A program made the position numbers and the translations under genes. Under the pieces are notes generated by a model. It had not been told where the DNA came from, did no database searches, and saw nothing but the letters and a program-made list of their open reading frames with translations. Below are positions 6,543 to 13,353 of a stretch of 15,331 bases of DNA, piece by piece. This DNA is from Thermoplasmata archaeon (GTDB lineage: Archaea; Thermoplasmatota; Thermoplasmata; Lutacidiplasmatales; UBA184): assembly GCA_030037035.1 (NCBI GenBank), contig JASHSA010000172.1:1-15331 (forward strand). Direction: 5' to 3'. Each line of letters opens with the position of its first letter. The stretch's first letter is position 1.

Positions 6543-7414
6543 GAGGGGTACTCGCGGAGGAGGATCTGGGCGACGTCGGGGGCGACCGAGCCCTTCTCCG
6601 CAGGGTTGAGGAGCGTGTCGGTCGAGAGGATCTCGTCGGTGACCGCCTTGATCCGCTCGAACGCGTCCCGCAGGAACAGTCCGTGCGTGCACGCCGCGCG
6701 CACCCCGCCGGCGCCGTGACGGTGCAGGAGCCTCGCCGCCTCGACGATCGTCCCCCCGGTGGTGATGACGTCGTCCAGCAGGACGACCTGCTTACCGGCG
6801 ATGGGCGAGATCGGGGTCGCCGGCAGGCTGAGCTCGACGTGGTCGCTGTCGATCCGCTTCTTCTCGAGCGCGAACCACGGTCGGTCGAGGAGCTGCGCCA
6901 TCCGCTTCGCCCGCTCGATCCCGCCCTTGTCCGGCGAGACGAGAAGGTCGACCGGCCGCTCCTTCAGGAGGCGTGCGAGCGCGGGGATGCCGCTCGCCTC
7001 GAACGCCGGCTTCGAGAACTGCGAGAGCGTCTGGTCCGAGTGCAGGTCGACCGTGATCACGGCGTCGGCGTCGAGCTCGACGTGACGGCAGAGCGTCCGG
7101 GCGCTGACCGGCTCCCCCGGGAAGAACCGGCGGTCCTGGCGGGCGTAGCCGAAGTACGGGACGACCACGAACGTGCGGCGGGCGCCGGCCTCCCGCACGG
7201 CGTCCTCGAGGAGGAGCAGCTCGAGCAGGTCCTGGTCGGTCCGGGTCGACTGCACGACGACCACGTCGTCGCCCTCGAGGCGGCCCCCGACGCGCAGGTA
7301 GAGCTCGCCGTCCGGGAACCGCTTCGTGAACGGGATGCCGAACGGGGCGTTGCCGAGCTCCCGGGAGATCCGCTCCGCGAGCGCGGTCGACGCGCTCCCC
7401 CCGATGACGTGCAT
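6539..7414 (-). CDS. prs: ribose-phosphate pyrophosphokinase
   Basis: Makes PRPP from ribose 5-phosphate and ATP, feeding nucleotide, histidine and NAD synthesis (quinolinate phosphoribosylation uses PRPP, which links it loosely to nadB). The 291-residue length matches archaeal forms, which are shorter than bacterial ones. Motifs: FPDGELYLRV (33-42), VVPYFGYARQDRRF (84-97, ATP binding), TVDLHSDQ (121-128, metal binding), KKR of the flexible loop (185-187), and the PRPP loop VVLLDDVITTGGT (210-222). The ATG at 7414 gives a short leader after a TATA-like box near 7451. It is first in a two-gene unit with the GNAT gene (GTGA overlap). Confidence 0.95.
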   Translation of the reverse strand: MHVIGGSASTALAERISRELGNAPFGIPFTKRFPDGELYLRVGGRLEGDDVVVVQSTRTDQDLLELLLLEDAVREAGARRTFVVVPYFGYARQDRRFFPGEPVSARTLCRHVELDADAVITVDLHSDQTLSQFSKPAFEASGIPALARLLKERPVDLLVSPDKGGIERAKRMAQLLDRPWFALEKKRIDSDHVELSLPATPISPIAGKQVVLLDDVITTGGTIVEAARLLHRHGAGGVRAACTHGLFLRDAFERIKAVTDEILSTDTLLNPAEKGSVAPDVAQILLREYPS

Positions 7415-7446
7415 CCTGCCGCCGAGCGCGGCGTCAGCCCCGGGAC

Positions 7447-7455
7447 GGTTAAAGA
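7447..7455 (-). promoter_or_regulatory. TATA box of the prs operon
   Basis: On the minus strand this reads TCTTTAACC, in the 59-bp gap between the signal peptidase stop and the prs start. It is centred about 37 nt upstream of the ATG, predicting a leader of roughly 10 nt. It suggests prs has its own promoter rather than depending on the signal peptidase transcript. Confidence 0.5.
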
Positions 7456-7473
7456 TTCCTTCGCCGCGCCGCC

Positions 7474-8787
7474 CTAGGTGTCGTCGTCGTCCGCCGACGC
7501 CCGGTCGTCCGGCTCCTCGCTACGCCGACGGCGCGGCGGATGCGGCTCGCGACTCGTCACGAAGTGCGCGCGGCGCCGCTGCTCGTGGGAGAGCCGCTTC
7601 GGCGCGGCCGGCGCCGCCGGGGGCTCCGGCTCCGCCGCGGCCTGCCAGGGCTTGACGGGAGACGGCCCGCGTCGCGGGGGAGGAGCTCCCCGCGGCTCGT
7701 CGTCCTCGAGCTCGGAGGGCACCGGGCGGCGCGTGCGCCGGGGCCTCTCCTCCTCGTCGTGCGCCCGCCGACGGCGGAACAGCAGGTGCAGCCCCGCGGA
7801 CGCGAAGATGATCCCCGCCACCGTCAGGCCGAGGTACTCCCAGGAGGCGGTCGGGACCTTGCTGGCCCGTCCGTCCAGGAGAAGCTTGATCGAGCCGAAC
7901 CACGGGATCATCCCCCGGGCGACCCCGATCACCCAGCCGGGCTCGACCAGGGTGCTCAGGTGGGGGGCTCCCGGGGCCTGGTCCGGGTGGGTGTTGTTGT
8001 CGCCGAGGGTCAGGAAGCCCGAGTGGTCGCCGAGCTCGGTCGTGAAGCCGAAGTCGACGGCGATCGTCCGGTCCCGGACGTGGTAGAGGATGAGCTTGTC
8101 CTCGATGGAGAGCCCGTTGGTGACGCACGACGGCCCGGACGACGTGATCGTGCTGTAGAGGCCGGTGCCGTTCCCGCACTCGGAGGGCGAAAGGCCGATC
8201 GCGTCGTACGTTCGGTTGGCGTTCCACTGGAGGTAGATGATCGCGCGGTGGATGATCGGGGTCGAGCTGGTCGTACCGTTCGGATAGTAGAGGATGACGT
8301 CGCCCGCGAGCCCGTAGGTCGAAAAGCCGGACTGCACGCCCTGGACGTACGTGACGATCTGGCCGAGCCCGAGCTTCTCGGCGAGCACGATGTCGCCGGC
8401 GTTGAGGTCCCCCAGGTGGTCGCCGGAGCCGTGCTGCATGCTGTTCGACTCGATCACGTAGACCGGTGGCCAGTTCGACGTGTAGGCGAACAGCGAGACG
8501 AGCAGCACCGCCAGGATCGCGAGGGCGACCAGCGGCTCGAAGTAGAGCGAGTCCCGGGCCCGCCAGAAGACCGGCGGCTTCGTGCGGCGCCGGCCCGAGC
8601 CGTCGAGGTCGAGCCCGTCGTCGTCGAGGTCGTCGAGCTGGTCCCCGCGGCGCCAGCGCCGCACCGGCGCCGACCCGGAGCTCGGCCGCGCCCGGCGGTG
8701 GTGGCTGCGGGGCGGTCCCCCCGACGGCTCGTCCAGCAGGTCGTCCAGGTCGTCGTCCGTGTCGTCGGCCGGTCGGCGAGAGGCCAT
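7474..8787 (-). CDS. signal peptidase I, archaeal Sec11 type, with long charged tails
   Basis: Membrane protease that removes signal peptides from exported proteins. The 437 residues are far longer than a typical archaeal enzyme. Order: an acidic, low-complexity cytoplasmic head (1-70, DDDLDDLLDE and LDDLDDDGLDLD), a membrane helix at about 85-102, the catalytic ESNSM box with Ser116, IIHRAI with His180 (His instead of the bacterial Lys marks the Sec11/ER type), GDNN with Asp263, a second membrane helix at about 318-336 after WEYLGL, then a roughly 100-residue Arg/Pro/Glu-rich tail (337-437) that looks disordered. Cys204 and Cys221 in the outer domain could form a disulphide, which is inference. 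The ATG at 8787 lies about 29 bp from a TATA-like box, so the mRNA is probably leaderless. The core call is firm; the function of the tails is unknown. Confidence 0.92.
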   Translation of the reverse strand: MASRRPADDTDDDLDDLLDEPSGGPPRSHHRRARPSSGSAPVRRWRRGDQLDDLDDDGLDLDGSGRRRTKPPVFWRARDSLYFEPLVALAILAVLLVSLFAYTSNWPPVYVIESNSMQHGSGDHLGDLNAGDIVLAEKLGLGQIVTYVQGVQSGFSTYGLAGDVILYYPNGTTSSTPIIHRAIIYLQWNANRTYDAIGLSPSECGNGTGLYSTITSSGPSCVTNGLSIEDKLILYHVRDRTIAVDFGFTTELGDHSGFLTLGDNNTHPDQAPGAPHLSTLVEPGWVIGVARGMIPWFGSIKLLLDGRASKVPTASWEYLGLTVAGIIFASAGLHLLFRRRRAHDEEERPRRTRRPVPSELEDDEPRGAPPPRRGPSPVKPWQAAAEPEPPAAPAAPKRLSHEQRRRAHFVTSREPHPPRRRRSEEPDDRASADDDDT

Positions 8788-8811
8788 TCACCCTCCGTGC
8801 GACGCGAGCGC

Positions 8812-8822
8812 GCATAACCCTT
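8812..8822 (-). promoter_or_regulatory. TATA-like box before the signal peptidase gene
   Basis: On the minus strand this reads AAGGGTTATGC, centred about 29 nt upstream of the ATG at 8787, and shares the core AAGGGTTAT with the acyl-CoA dehydrogenase promoter. Confidence 0.5.
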
Positions 8823-8867
8823 CGCGTCGAGGTCGCAGGGGTCTCGTCCGGACGCTCGAGCGCGTCA

Positions 8868-8876
8868 ACCGTTATC
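8868..8876 (+). promoter_or_regulatory. TATA-like box before the cyclase-family gene
   Basis: ACCGTTATC, the plus-strand AT-richer element in the 121-bp divergent region, centred about 37 nt upstream of the GTG at 8909. It predicts a very short leader of about 10 nt. Confidence 0.35.
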
Positions 8877-8908
8877 CCCGACCGGGGGCAGGGGACGCGG
8901 GGCCCCCC

Positions 8909-9538
8909 GTGCGTTCGATCGACGTCTCGATGCCGATCTTCGAAGGGATGCCCGCGTTCCCCGGCGACCCCGGTTGCACCGTGGAACCCCTCCTCCGGCT
9001 CGAGCGGGGCGACGCCTACAATCTCAGCCGGCTCTCGCTCGGCTCGCACGCCGGGACGCACGTCGACCCACCCCGCCACTTCCTCACCGGGGGCGCGACC
9101 GTCGACCGGCTCGACCTCGAGGGGCTCAACGGACCGTGCGAAGTGCTGGACGTCCCCGCGGACCGGAACTCGATCGGCCCGGACGAGCTGGGGTCGCTGC
9201 CCCACGGGACGCGTCGGGTGTTGCTGCGGACGGCGAACTCGGCGCGGTGGGCCCGAGGGCTCGAGTTCTTCGACGACTACGTCACGCTCTCGCTCCGGGC
9301 CGCGACCGCGCTCGCCGAGGCGGGGGTCCGCCTGGTCGGGATCGACGCGCTGTCGGTCGAGAGCGACCCGCGCGGCCGGTTTCCGGTCCATCGGGAGCTT
9401 CTCGGTCGCGGGATCCCGATCCTCGAGGGGCTCCTGCTCCAGGACGCGCCGCCAGGTCGGTACGAGCTTTCGTGCCTGCCGCTCGCCGTGCGGGGTGGGG
9501 ACGGCGGACCGGCGAGGGCGGTCCTCTGGTCCCGGTAA
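8909..9538 (+). CDS. cyclase-family metal-dependent hydrolase (kynurenine formamidase-like)
   Basis: A 209-residue protein of the Cyclase/COG1878 family, which includes kynurenine formamidase KynB, isatin hydrolase and other Zn/Mn hydrolases of amide or ring bonds. The metal-site motif HAGTHVDPPRHF lies at 47-58 (His47, His51, Asp53, His57), preceded by the usual strand MPIFEGMPAFPGDP (8-21), and the later motif VGIDALSVES follows. The open frame extends upstream through the signal peptidase gene, but the GTG at 8909 starts exactly at the family's first strand and gives the standard length. The substrate is not readable. De novo NAD synthesis here appears to use aspartate (nadB), so a kynurenine role is not suggested. 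It stands alone, divergent from the signal peptidase. Confidence 0.87.
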   Translation: MRSIDVSMPIFEGMPAFPGDPGCTVEPLLRLERGDAYNLSRLSLGSHAGTHVDPPRHFLTGGATVDRLDLEGLNGPCEVLDVPADRNSIGPDELGSLPHGTRRVLLRTANSARWARGLEFFDDYVTLSLRAATALAEAGVRLVGIDALSVESDPRGRFPVHRELLGRGIPILEGLLLQDAPPGRYELSCLPLAVRGGDGGPARAVLWSR

Positions 9539-9795
9539 GGGGCGGCGGCTTCCTCCGGCCGCTGGGAGCGGGTTTCGCGAGGCCTCAGGGGGCGGCCTCG
9601 GGCTCGGTGTCCGCTCGGTCGAACTCGCGCCCGTGCTCGCCTCCTCGACCTACGGGCCAGCCGCGTGGCGCTCGTCGGCGTCGAGAACGGCAGGAGCGGC
9701 TTCGGGCCCGCGACCGCACGCGCCTTCGTGGCCTCCGAGAGCTCTCCGCCGGCGTGAGCTCCGTCAGCCCACGTGCCGCGCGGCAGGCCGCCGGC
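9539..9795. other. 257-bp intergenic region without a convincing gene
   Basis: Lies between two convergent genes, the cyclase-family gene (+) and the Trm112-like gene (-). I see no tRNA cloverleaf, no T-rich terminator and no recognisable protein. A short plus-strand frame (GTG 9665 to TGA 9757, about 30 codons, VALVGVENGRSGFG...) has reasonable codon usage but no upstream promoter or known relative. It may be a gene remnant or chance. Confidence 0.4.
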
Positions 9796-9978
9796 TCAGG
9801 TCCGCTCGTCCGGAGGGAGCAGGTCCGGGATCCCGTCGTCGATCGGGTAGTCGACGTGGCACCGGGGGCACGCGAGCGTGCCGCTGACGATCTCCTCGCC
9901 GTCGCGGGACCGGACGGTGAGCGCGAGCTCGCCGCGGCAGAGCGGGCAGCGGACGACCTCCATCAGGTCCGGCCTCAT
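9796..9978 (-). CDS. Trm112-like zinc-binding protein
   Basis: A 60-residue protein with two CPxC pairs (CPLC, Cys11/Cys14, and CPRC, Cys37/Cys40) and the C-terminal YPIDDGIPDLLPPDE. This is the pattern of the Trm112/YcaR (DUF343) family. In archaea and eukaryotes Trm112 is a small hub that binds and activates several methyltransferases acting on tRNA, rRNA and release factor. The ATG (9978-9976) overlaps the TGA of the aIF2-gamma gene (ATGA), so it is translationally coupled as the last gene of a translation operon, which suits a role in modifying translation components. It is smaller than yeast Trm112, as usual for prokaryotic forms. Some bacterial relatives have no known partner, so the activator role is inferred. 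Confidence 0.85.
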   Translation of the reverse strand: MRPDLMEVVRCPLCRGELALTVRSRDGEEIVSGTLACPRCHVDYPIDDGIPDLLPPDERT

Positions 9979-11210
9979 TTCCCGGGGGCCTCCACGATCC
10001 CGAAGCCGATGAGGCGCCAGGCGTTGAGCTTGCGCGAGATCGCGACGCGCGTGCCGGGAAAGACCGTCACCGGCCGCGCGAGCGCCAGCTCGACGTCGTC
10101 GCCCCGCGCGCTCGTGACCTTCCCCGGTGCGATCGTCGTGCCGACGGTGACGGCGAGCAGTTCGCTCGTGCGGATCTTCTCGACCTTGATCTCCCGCTGG
10201 CTCCCCAGGACCCGGTCGAGGAGCGTCGCCTTGAGGCGGATCTTCTGACTGACGGCCGGAAGCGTTCCCGCGGTCCCGATCAGCCGCCCGGTCAGCCCGT
10301 CGCCCTTCGTGAGCGAAGGGTCGAGGCTCGTCCCGATCGCGGCCAGTCCGCCGGGCCGGAGCTCGTCGCGCGACTCGCCGCCCGAGACGATCGACGTGAT
10401 CTTGGTCGTCAGCGCCTCGCCGCGACCGTTGGCGGCCCCCGCGACCCCGGGCCGGATCTCGATCTCCTCGCCGTGGACGAGGCGACCCTGGAGCAGCGAA
10501 CCGCCGAGGACGCCGCCGCGGAGGTCGGCGGGGCGGGTGCCGGGGCGGTTGACGTCGAACGAGCGCGCGACGTACATCAGCGGCGGCTTGGAGGCATCCC
10601 GCTTCGGGGTCGGGATCGTCTCCTCGATCGCGCCGATCAGGCTGTCGAGGCCGGCCTTGTGGTTCGCGCTGATCGGGACGATCGGCGCGTCGGCGATCGG
10701 CGAGCCGTGCAGGAACTCCACGATCTCCTGCTGGTTCGCGACCGCCTCCTCCGGGGTGACGAGGTCGACCTTGTTCTGGACGACGACGACCTTGCGGACG
10801 CCGATGATGTCGAGCGCGTAGAGGTGCTCGCGGGTCTGCGGCTGCGGGACGTGCTCGTTCGCGGCGACGAGGAGGAGCGCCCCGTCCATGATCGCCGCAC
10901 CGGAGAGCATCGTCTCCATCAGCGTCTCGTGCCCGGGCGCGTCGACGAACGACACGGCGCGAAGGAACTTCGCCTCCCCCCCGCACGACGGGCAGACGGG
11001 GGTCACCGAGTAGCCGGTCGGCTTCGGGCACTTGGGACAGAGGTAGAACGCCGCGTCGGCGTAGCCGAGCTTGATCGAGATCCCGCGCTTCAGCTCCTCG
11101 GAGTGGCGGTCGGTCCACTCGCCGGTGAGCGCTTGGGTGAGGGTCGTCTTCCCGTGGTCAACGTGGCCGACCAGGCCGATGCTGACCTCGGGCTGCCGGG
11201 GGACCTTCAT
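9975..11210 (-). CDS. eif2g: translation initiation factor aIF2, gamma subunit
   Basis: GTPase subunit of archaeal initiation factor 2, which carries Met-tRNAi to the small ribosomal subunit. The 411-residue length is standard. G motifs: GHVDHGKT (15-22), RGISIKLGY (42-50, the switch-1 signature of this family), DAPGH (90-94) and NKVD (146-149). The zinc knuckle CPKC (58-61) and CPSC (73-76) between switch 1 and DAPGH separates it from EF-Tu/EF1A. The remainder contains the two beta-barrel domains (GVLGGSLLQGRLVHGEEIEI and a C-terminal barrel ending WRLIGFGIVEAPGK). The ATG at 11210 overlaps the S6e stop (ATGA) and its own stop overlaps the Trm112-like start in the same way. The S6e - aIF2-gamma order is common in archaea. 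Confidence 0.97.
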   Translation of the reverse strand: MKVPRQPEVSIGLVGHVDHGKTTLTQALTGEWTDRHSEELKRGISIKLGYADAAFYLCPKCPKPTGYSVTPVCPSCGGEAKFLRAVSFVDAPGHETLMETMLSGAAIMDGALLLVAANEHVPQPQTREHLYALDIIGVRKVVVVQNKVDLVTPEEAVANQQEIVEFLHGSPIADAPIVPISANHKAGLDSLIGAIEETIPTPKRDASKPPLMYVARSFDVNRPGTRPADLRGGVLGGSLLQGRLVHGEEIEIRPGVAGAANGRGEALTTKITSIVSGGESRDELRPGGLAAIGTSLDPSLTKGDGLTGRLIGTAGTLPAVSQKIRLKATLLDRVLGSQREIKVEKIRTSELLAVTVGTTIAPGKVTSARGDDVELALARPVTVFPGTRVAISRKLNAWRLIGFGIVEAPGK

Positions 11211-11584
11211 GACGCGGCGAACAGCTCCGCGAGCGGCTTCGGTCCCCTCTGGTCGACGACGAGGTTGATCTGGACCGTCTCCTCGCTGATGGTGTTGCCG
11301 CGGTACGTTCGTCGCTTGCGCATCCCTCGGCGCGGGGCGTGGAAGCCGAACCCGTCCCCGACGTAGAGCCGCATCTGGCGGGCCCCGGGGAGGTCCGAGC
11401 GCATCGGGAAGCCGCTCTTGTCGGTCCCGCCCGTGATGCGGAACGTGTAGCCGCTCGCCCCGAGCAGCTCGCCTCCGACGGTCTCGCCGATGCGCTTGCC
11501 GAGGAAGCCGGCCGACTGCGGGTCGGCGACGGTGCGCGCGAGGGACTTCTCGCGCTCGGAGATGACGAGCTTGTACTCGACCAT
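11207..11584 (-). CDS. rps6e: 30S ribosomal protein S6e
   Basis: A 125-residue protein of the archaeal/eukaryotic S6e family, of the short archaeal length and lacking the eukaryotic phosphorylated tail. Visible family segments are YKLVISE near the start, GYTFRITGGTDKSGFPMRSD (45-64) and GMRKRRTYRGNTISEETVQI (87-106). The start is ATG 11584, with a TATA box about 40 nt upstream giving a leader of roughly 13 nt. A much longer open frame runs upstream on the same strand across the promoter and into the opposing peptidase gene; it is a high-GC shadow. First gene of the S6e - aIF2-gamma - Trm112-like operon. Confidence 0.95.
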   Translation of the reverse strand: MVEYKLVISEREKSLARTVADPQSAGFLGKRIGETVGGELLGASGYTFRITGGTDKSGFPMRSDLPGARQMRLYVGDGFGFHAPRRGMRKRRTYRGNTISEETVQINLVVDQRGPKPLAELFAAS

Positions 11585-11619
11585 GCTGACGGAGAGGCGG
11601 AGCCGCGCGAGTCGGGGGG

Positions 11620-11629
11620 ATTTAAAAGC
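11620..11629 (-). promoter_or_regulatory. TATA box of the S6e - aIF2-gamma operon
   Basis: On the minus strand this reads CGCTTTTAAA, followed by TCC. It is one of two strong boxes in the 177-bp divergent region and is centred about 40 nt upstream of the S6e ATG. Confidence 0.65.
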
Positions 11630-11715
11630 GTTTGCGACGGATTTCGGCGAGCCCCGCGCGGCCGAGGCGGCGAAGGGAGGCGAGGTGCCCTGCGTCCTCG
11701 GCCCGTCGCCGCGCC

Positions 11716-11723
11716 CTTTTAAG
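11716..11723 (+). promoter_or_regulatory. TATA box of the prepilin peptidase gene
   Basis: CTTTTAAG, centred about 42 nt upstream of the GTG at 11762, predicting a leader of roughly 15 nt that includes GGAGG (11746-11750) 11 nt before the start, one of the few Shine-Dalgarno-like sequences in the window. Confidence 0.6.
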
Positions 11724-11761
11724 AGGTCCACCCCGACTCGCGTTCGGAGGAATTCGCGTCG

Positions 11762-12679
11762 GTGAGCGGCCTCGCCAGCGTCCTTGGCGACACGAGCTCG
11801 GTCGTGCTCGTCGCGGGCTTCGCCTACGCGGCGGTACGCGACCTCGAGAGCCGCGAGGTCTCCGACCGTCTCTGGCAGCTCCTCGGGGGCATCGGCGTGA
11901 CCCTCGGCGCGGTCGGGTACGTCGGGGCGGGCACCCTTCCGCTCGTCCTCTGGGTCGTCGTCGGCGCCTTCGCGCTCGAGCACCTCCTGCCGTGGGACGA
12001 CGCCCTCGGCGAGCGTCACGCCGGCAAGGCGGTCGCCATCGAGCTCGCCGCCTACGCCGCGGTCATCGTCGTCGTCGTCGTCGCCGCCGACCGCTGGGGG
12101 ATCGGTGCCGCGGCGGTGCCGGTCGGCGTGATCGCCGCCCTCGCGAGCGTCCTCCTCGCCCGCGTCCTGTTCGAGCTCGGCGTCCTCTACGGGGGAGCCG
12201 ACGCGAAGGCGCTGATCGTCGTCGGGGTCCTCGTGCCGGTCTTCGCCACCCCGCTCCTCCTCGCGCCGGCGGTCGAGGCGCCGCTGATGCGCGTGCTCCC
12301 GTTCGCCGTGACGGTCCTGACGAACGCTGCCCTCTTGTCGATCGCGGTCCCGGTAGCGATCGCGCTCCGGAACGTCACGCGGGGAGAGTTCACGCCGGCG
12401 CGAGGGTTCACGATGTACACGATGGACGTCGACGACCTGCCGCACCGGTTCGTCTGGGTCCGGGACCGGGACCTCGGCGAGGACACGCTCGAGCACGACG
12501 CCGACACCTCCGAGGAGGACGTCCGTCGTCGCACCGAGGTCGCCGAGCGGCTGCGCGCCCAGGGCGTTCGGCGGGTCTGGGTGAGCCCGCAGCTGCCGTT
12601 CCTCGTGCTGATGCTCGCCGGTACGGTCGTCGGGTTCCTTGCGGGCAACCTGCTCCTCGACCTGTTCTCCGCGGTCTGA
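11762..12679 (+). CDS. A24-family prepilin/preflagellin peptidase (FlaK/EppA-like)
   Basis: Membrane aspartyl protease that cleaves class III signal peptides from archaellins or type-IV pilins. The 305-residue protein has the two catalytic sites of the family: Asp27 in RDLESREVSDRLW (26-38) at the end of the first membrane helix, and Asp147 in GGADAKAL (144-151), the GxGD-type motif. Membrane segments are at about 12-25, 43-75 (two), 93-110, 113-140, 150-205 and 282-302. Between the last two lies a soluble C-terminal domain (about 215-275, TMDVDDLPHRFVWVRDRDLG) that is seen in archaeal members. GTG start at 11762 with its own promoter. No pilin or archaellum gene is in the window, so the substrate is unknown. 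The run VIVVVVVAAD (101-110) is encoded by a GTC triplet repeat near 12062-12080. Confidence 0.9.
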   Translation: MSGLASVLGDTSSVVLVAGFAYAAVRDLESREVSDRLWQLLGGIGVTLGAVGYVGAGTLPLVLWVVVGAFALEHLLPWDDALGERHAGKAVAIELAAYAAVIVVVVVAADRWGIGAAAVPVGVIAALASVLLARVLFELGVLYGGADAKALIVVGVLVPVFATPLLLAPAVEAPLMRVLPFAVTVLTNAALLSIAVPVAIALRNVTRGEFTPARGFTMYTMDVDDLPHRFVWVRDRDLGEDTLEHDADTSEEDVRRRTEVAERLRAQGVRRVWVSPQLPFLVLMLAGTVVGFLAGNLLLDLFSAV

Positions 12680-12706
12680 GGAGACCCTCGCCGGAGAACC
12701 GCCGGG

Positions 12707-13195
12707 CTAGCCGCCGGGCGAGGCGCGTCGGCCGACGGCGTTGCGCCATCTCACGACGAGCTCCCGCTCCAGCAGGACCAGCGCGACGAGCGCCACCACG
12801 CCGGCGGCCAGGCCGGCGGTGACGCTCACGTTGGTCGGCGGCTGCCAGAGAAGAAGGTGTCCGTCCAACCATGGCAGCCGCTTCGGCGGCGTCCGGAGCT
12901 GCAGATAGAAGTAGAGCGCGTCCTCGCCGCCGATCGTCGAGAGGAGCCACACGCCGAACGGCAGGGCGACCGACCGATAGGCGACGCCGAGCACGACCAG
13001 AAGGCCGACCAGTCCGAGATACCAGAAGTCGTTGTACGCCCCTCTCGGGTGGCGGATCGGGGCTCCGACGATGTCCATCTCGGTCCAGATCCCGAGGGCG
13101 AAGAGCCCGACGACGACCAGCTCGAGCGGGGTCCGGGAGAGCAGGCGCGAGTCGACCCCCGTCGACGAGGCGAGCCCGAGCCTCGAGTCCGCCAT
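12707..13195 (-). CDS. uncharacterised integral membrane protein
   Basis: A 162-residue protein I do not recognise. Hydrophobic helices lie at about 24-42 (ELVVVGLFALGIWTEMDIVG), 57-72 (FWYLGLVGLLVVLGVA), possibly 75-89 (SVALPFGVWLLSTIGG) and 124-142 (VSVTAGLAAGVVALVALVLL). Between the third and fourth is a polar loop with GGEDALYFYLQ (89-99) and LPWLDGHLLLWQPP (107-120), whose Trp/Asp/His/Glu content looks conserved-motif-like and could face a catalytic or metal site; this is speculation. I chose ATG 13195 over a TTG at 13225. No strong TATA box is visible. It is convergent with the prepilin peptidase (27-bp gap) and divergent from the mutase gene, so the context is uninformative. Confidence 0.65.
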   Translation of the reverse strand: MADSRLGLASSTGVDSRLLSRTPLELVVVGLFALGIWTEMDIVGAPIRHPRGAYNDFWYLGLVGLLVVLGVAYRSVALPFGVWLLSTIGGEDALYFYLQLRTPPKRLPWLDGHLLLWQPPTNVSVTAGLAAGVVALVALVLLERELVVRWRNAVGRRASPGG

Positions 13196-13307
13196 GGCAC
13201 CCACCCCGGAACACCGGGAGAGCAAGCGGGCTTTGCGCTCTTCGCCCGTCGCGGTCCGCCGCGCCCGGTGGGACGGTCCGGAGCCCCTCGAGCCGACGCC
13301 TGCACCG

Positions 13308-13316
13308 AAAGCTTTT
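13308..13316 (+). promoter_or_regulatory. TATA-like box of the mutase - meaB operon
   Basis: AAAGCTTTT, the AT-rich spot in the 158-bp divergent region, centred about 42 nt upstream of the ATG at 13354. A G-rich AGGGGGT (13342-13348) before the start could serve as a ribosome binding site on the resulting short leader. Confidence 0.45.
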
Positions 13317-13353
13317 CTCTCGGCCCCTCGTCGATGGCGTCAGGGGGTACGGG

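Noticed and set aside
4023..6719. Very long open frames on both strands (898 codons plus strand, 755 codons minus strand) across the nuclease/GNAT region
   Set aside because: Arg/Pro/Gly-rich shadow translations without motifs; the nuclease and GNAT frames in the same place carry clear family motifs.
8582..8908. Long N-terminal extension of the cyclase-family protein
   Set aside because: It is antisense to the signal peptidase gene, Arg/Ser-rich, and not part of the family; GTG 8909 gives the standard length.
9580..9660. tRNA-like stretch with GGTCGAACTC resembling a T-loop
   Set aside because: No acceptor stem, D-arm or anticodon arm can be paired around it.
11207..12496. Minus-strand extension of S6e to 429 residues
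   Set aside because: The extra N-terminus is antisense to the prepilin peptidase, crosses a divergent promoter region, and is a low-complexity Asp/Arg shadow; S6e begins properly at ATG 11584.
13196..13225. TTG start for the orphan membrane protein
   Set aside because: The ATG at 13195 is a stronger start and the ten extra residues (MLSRCSGVGA) show no support.
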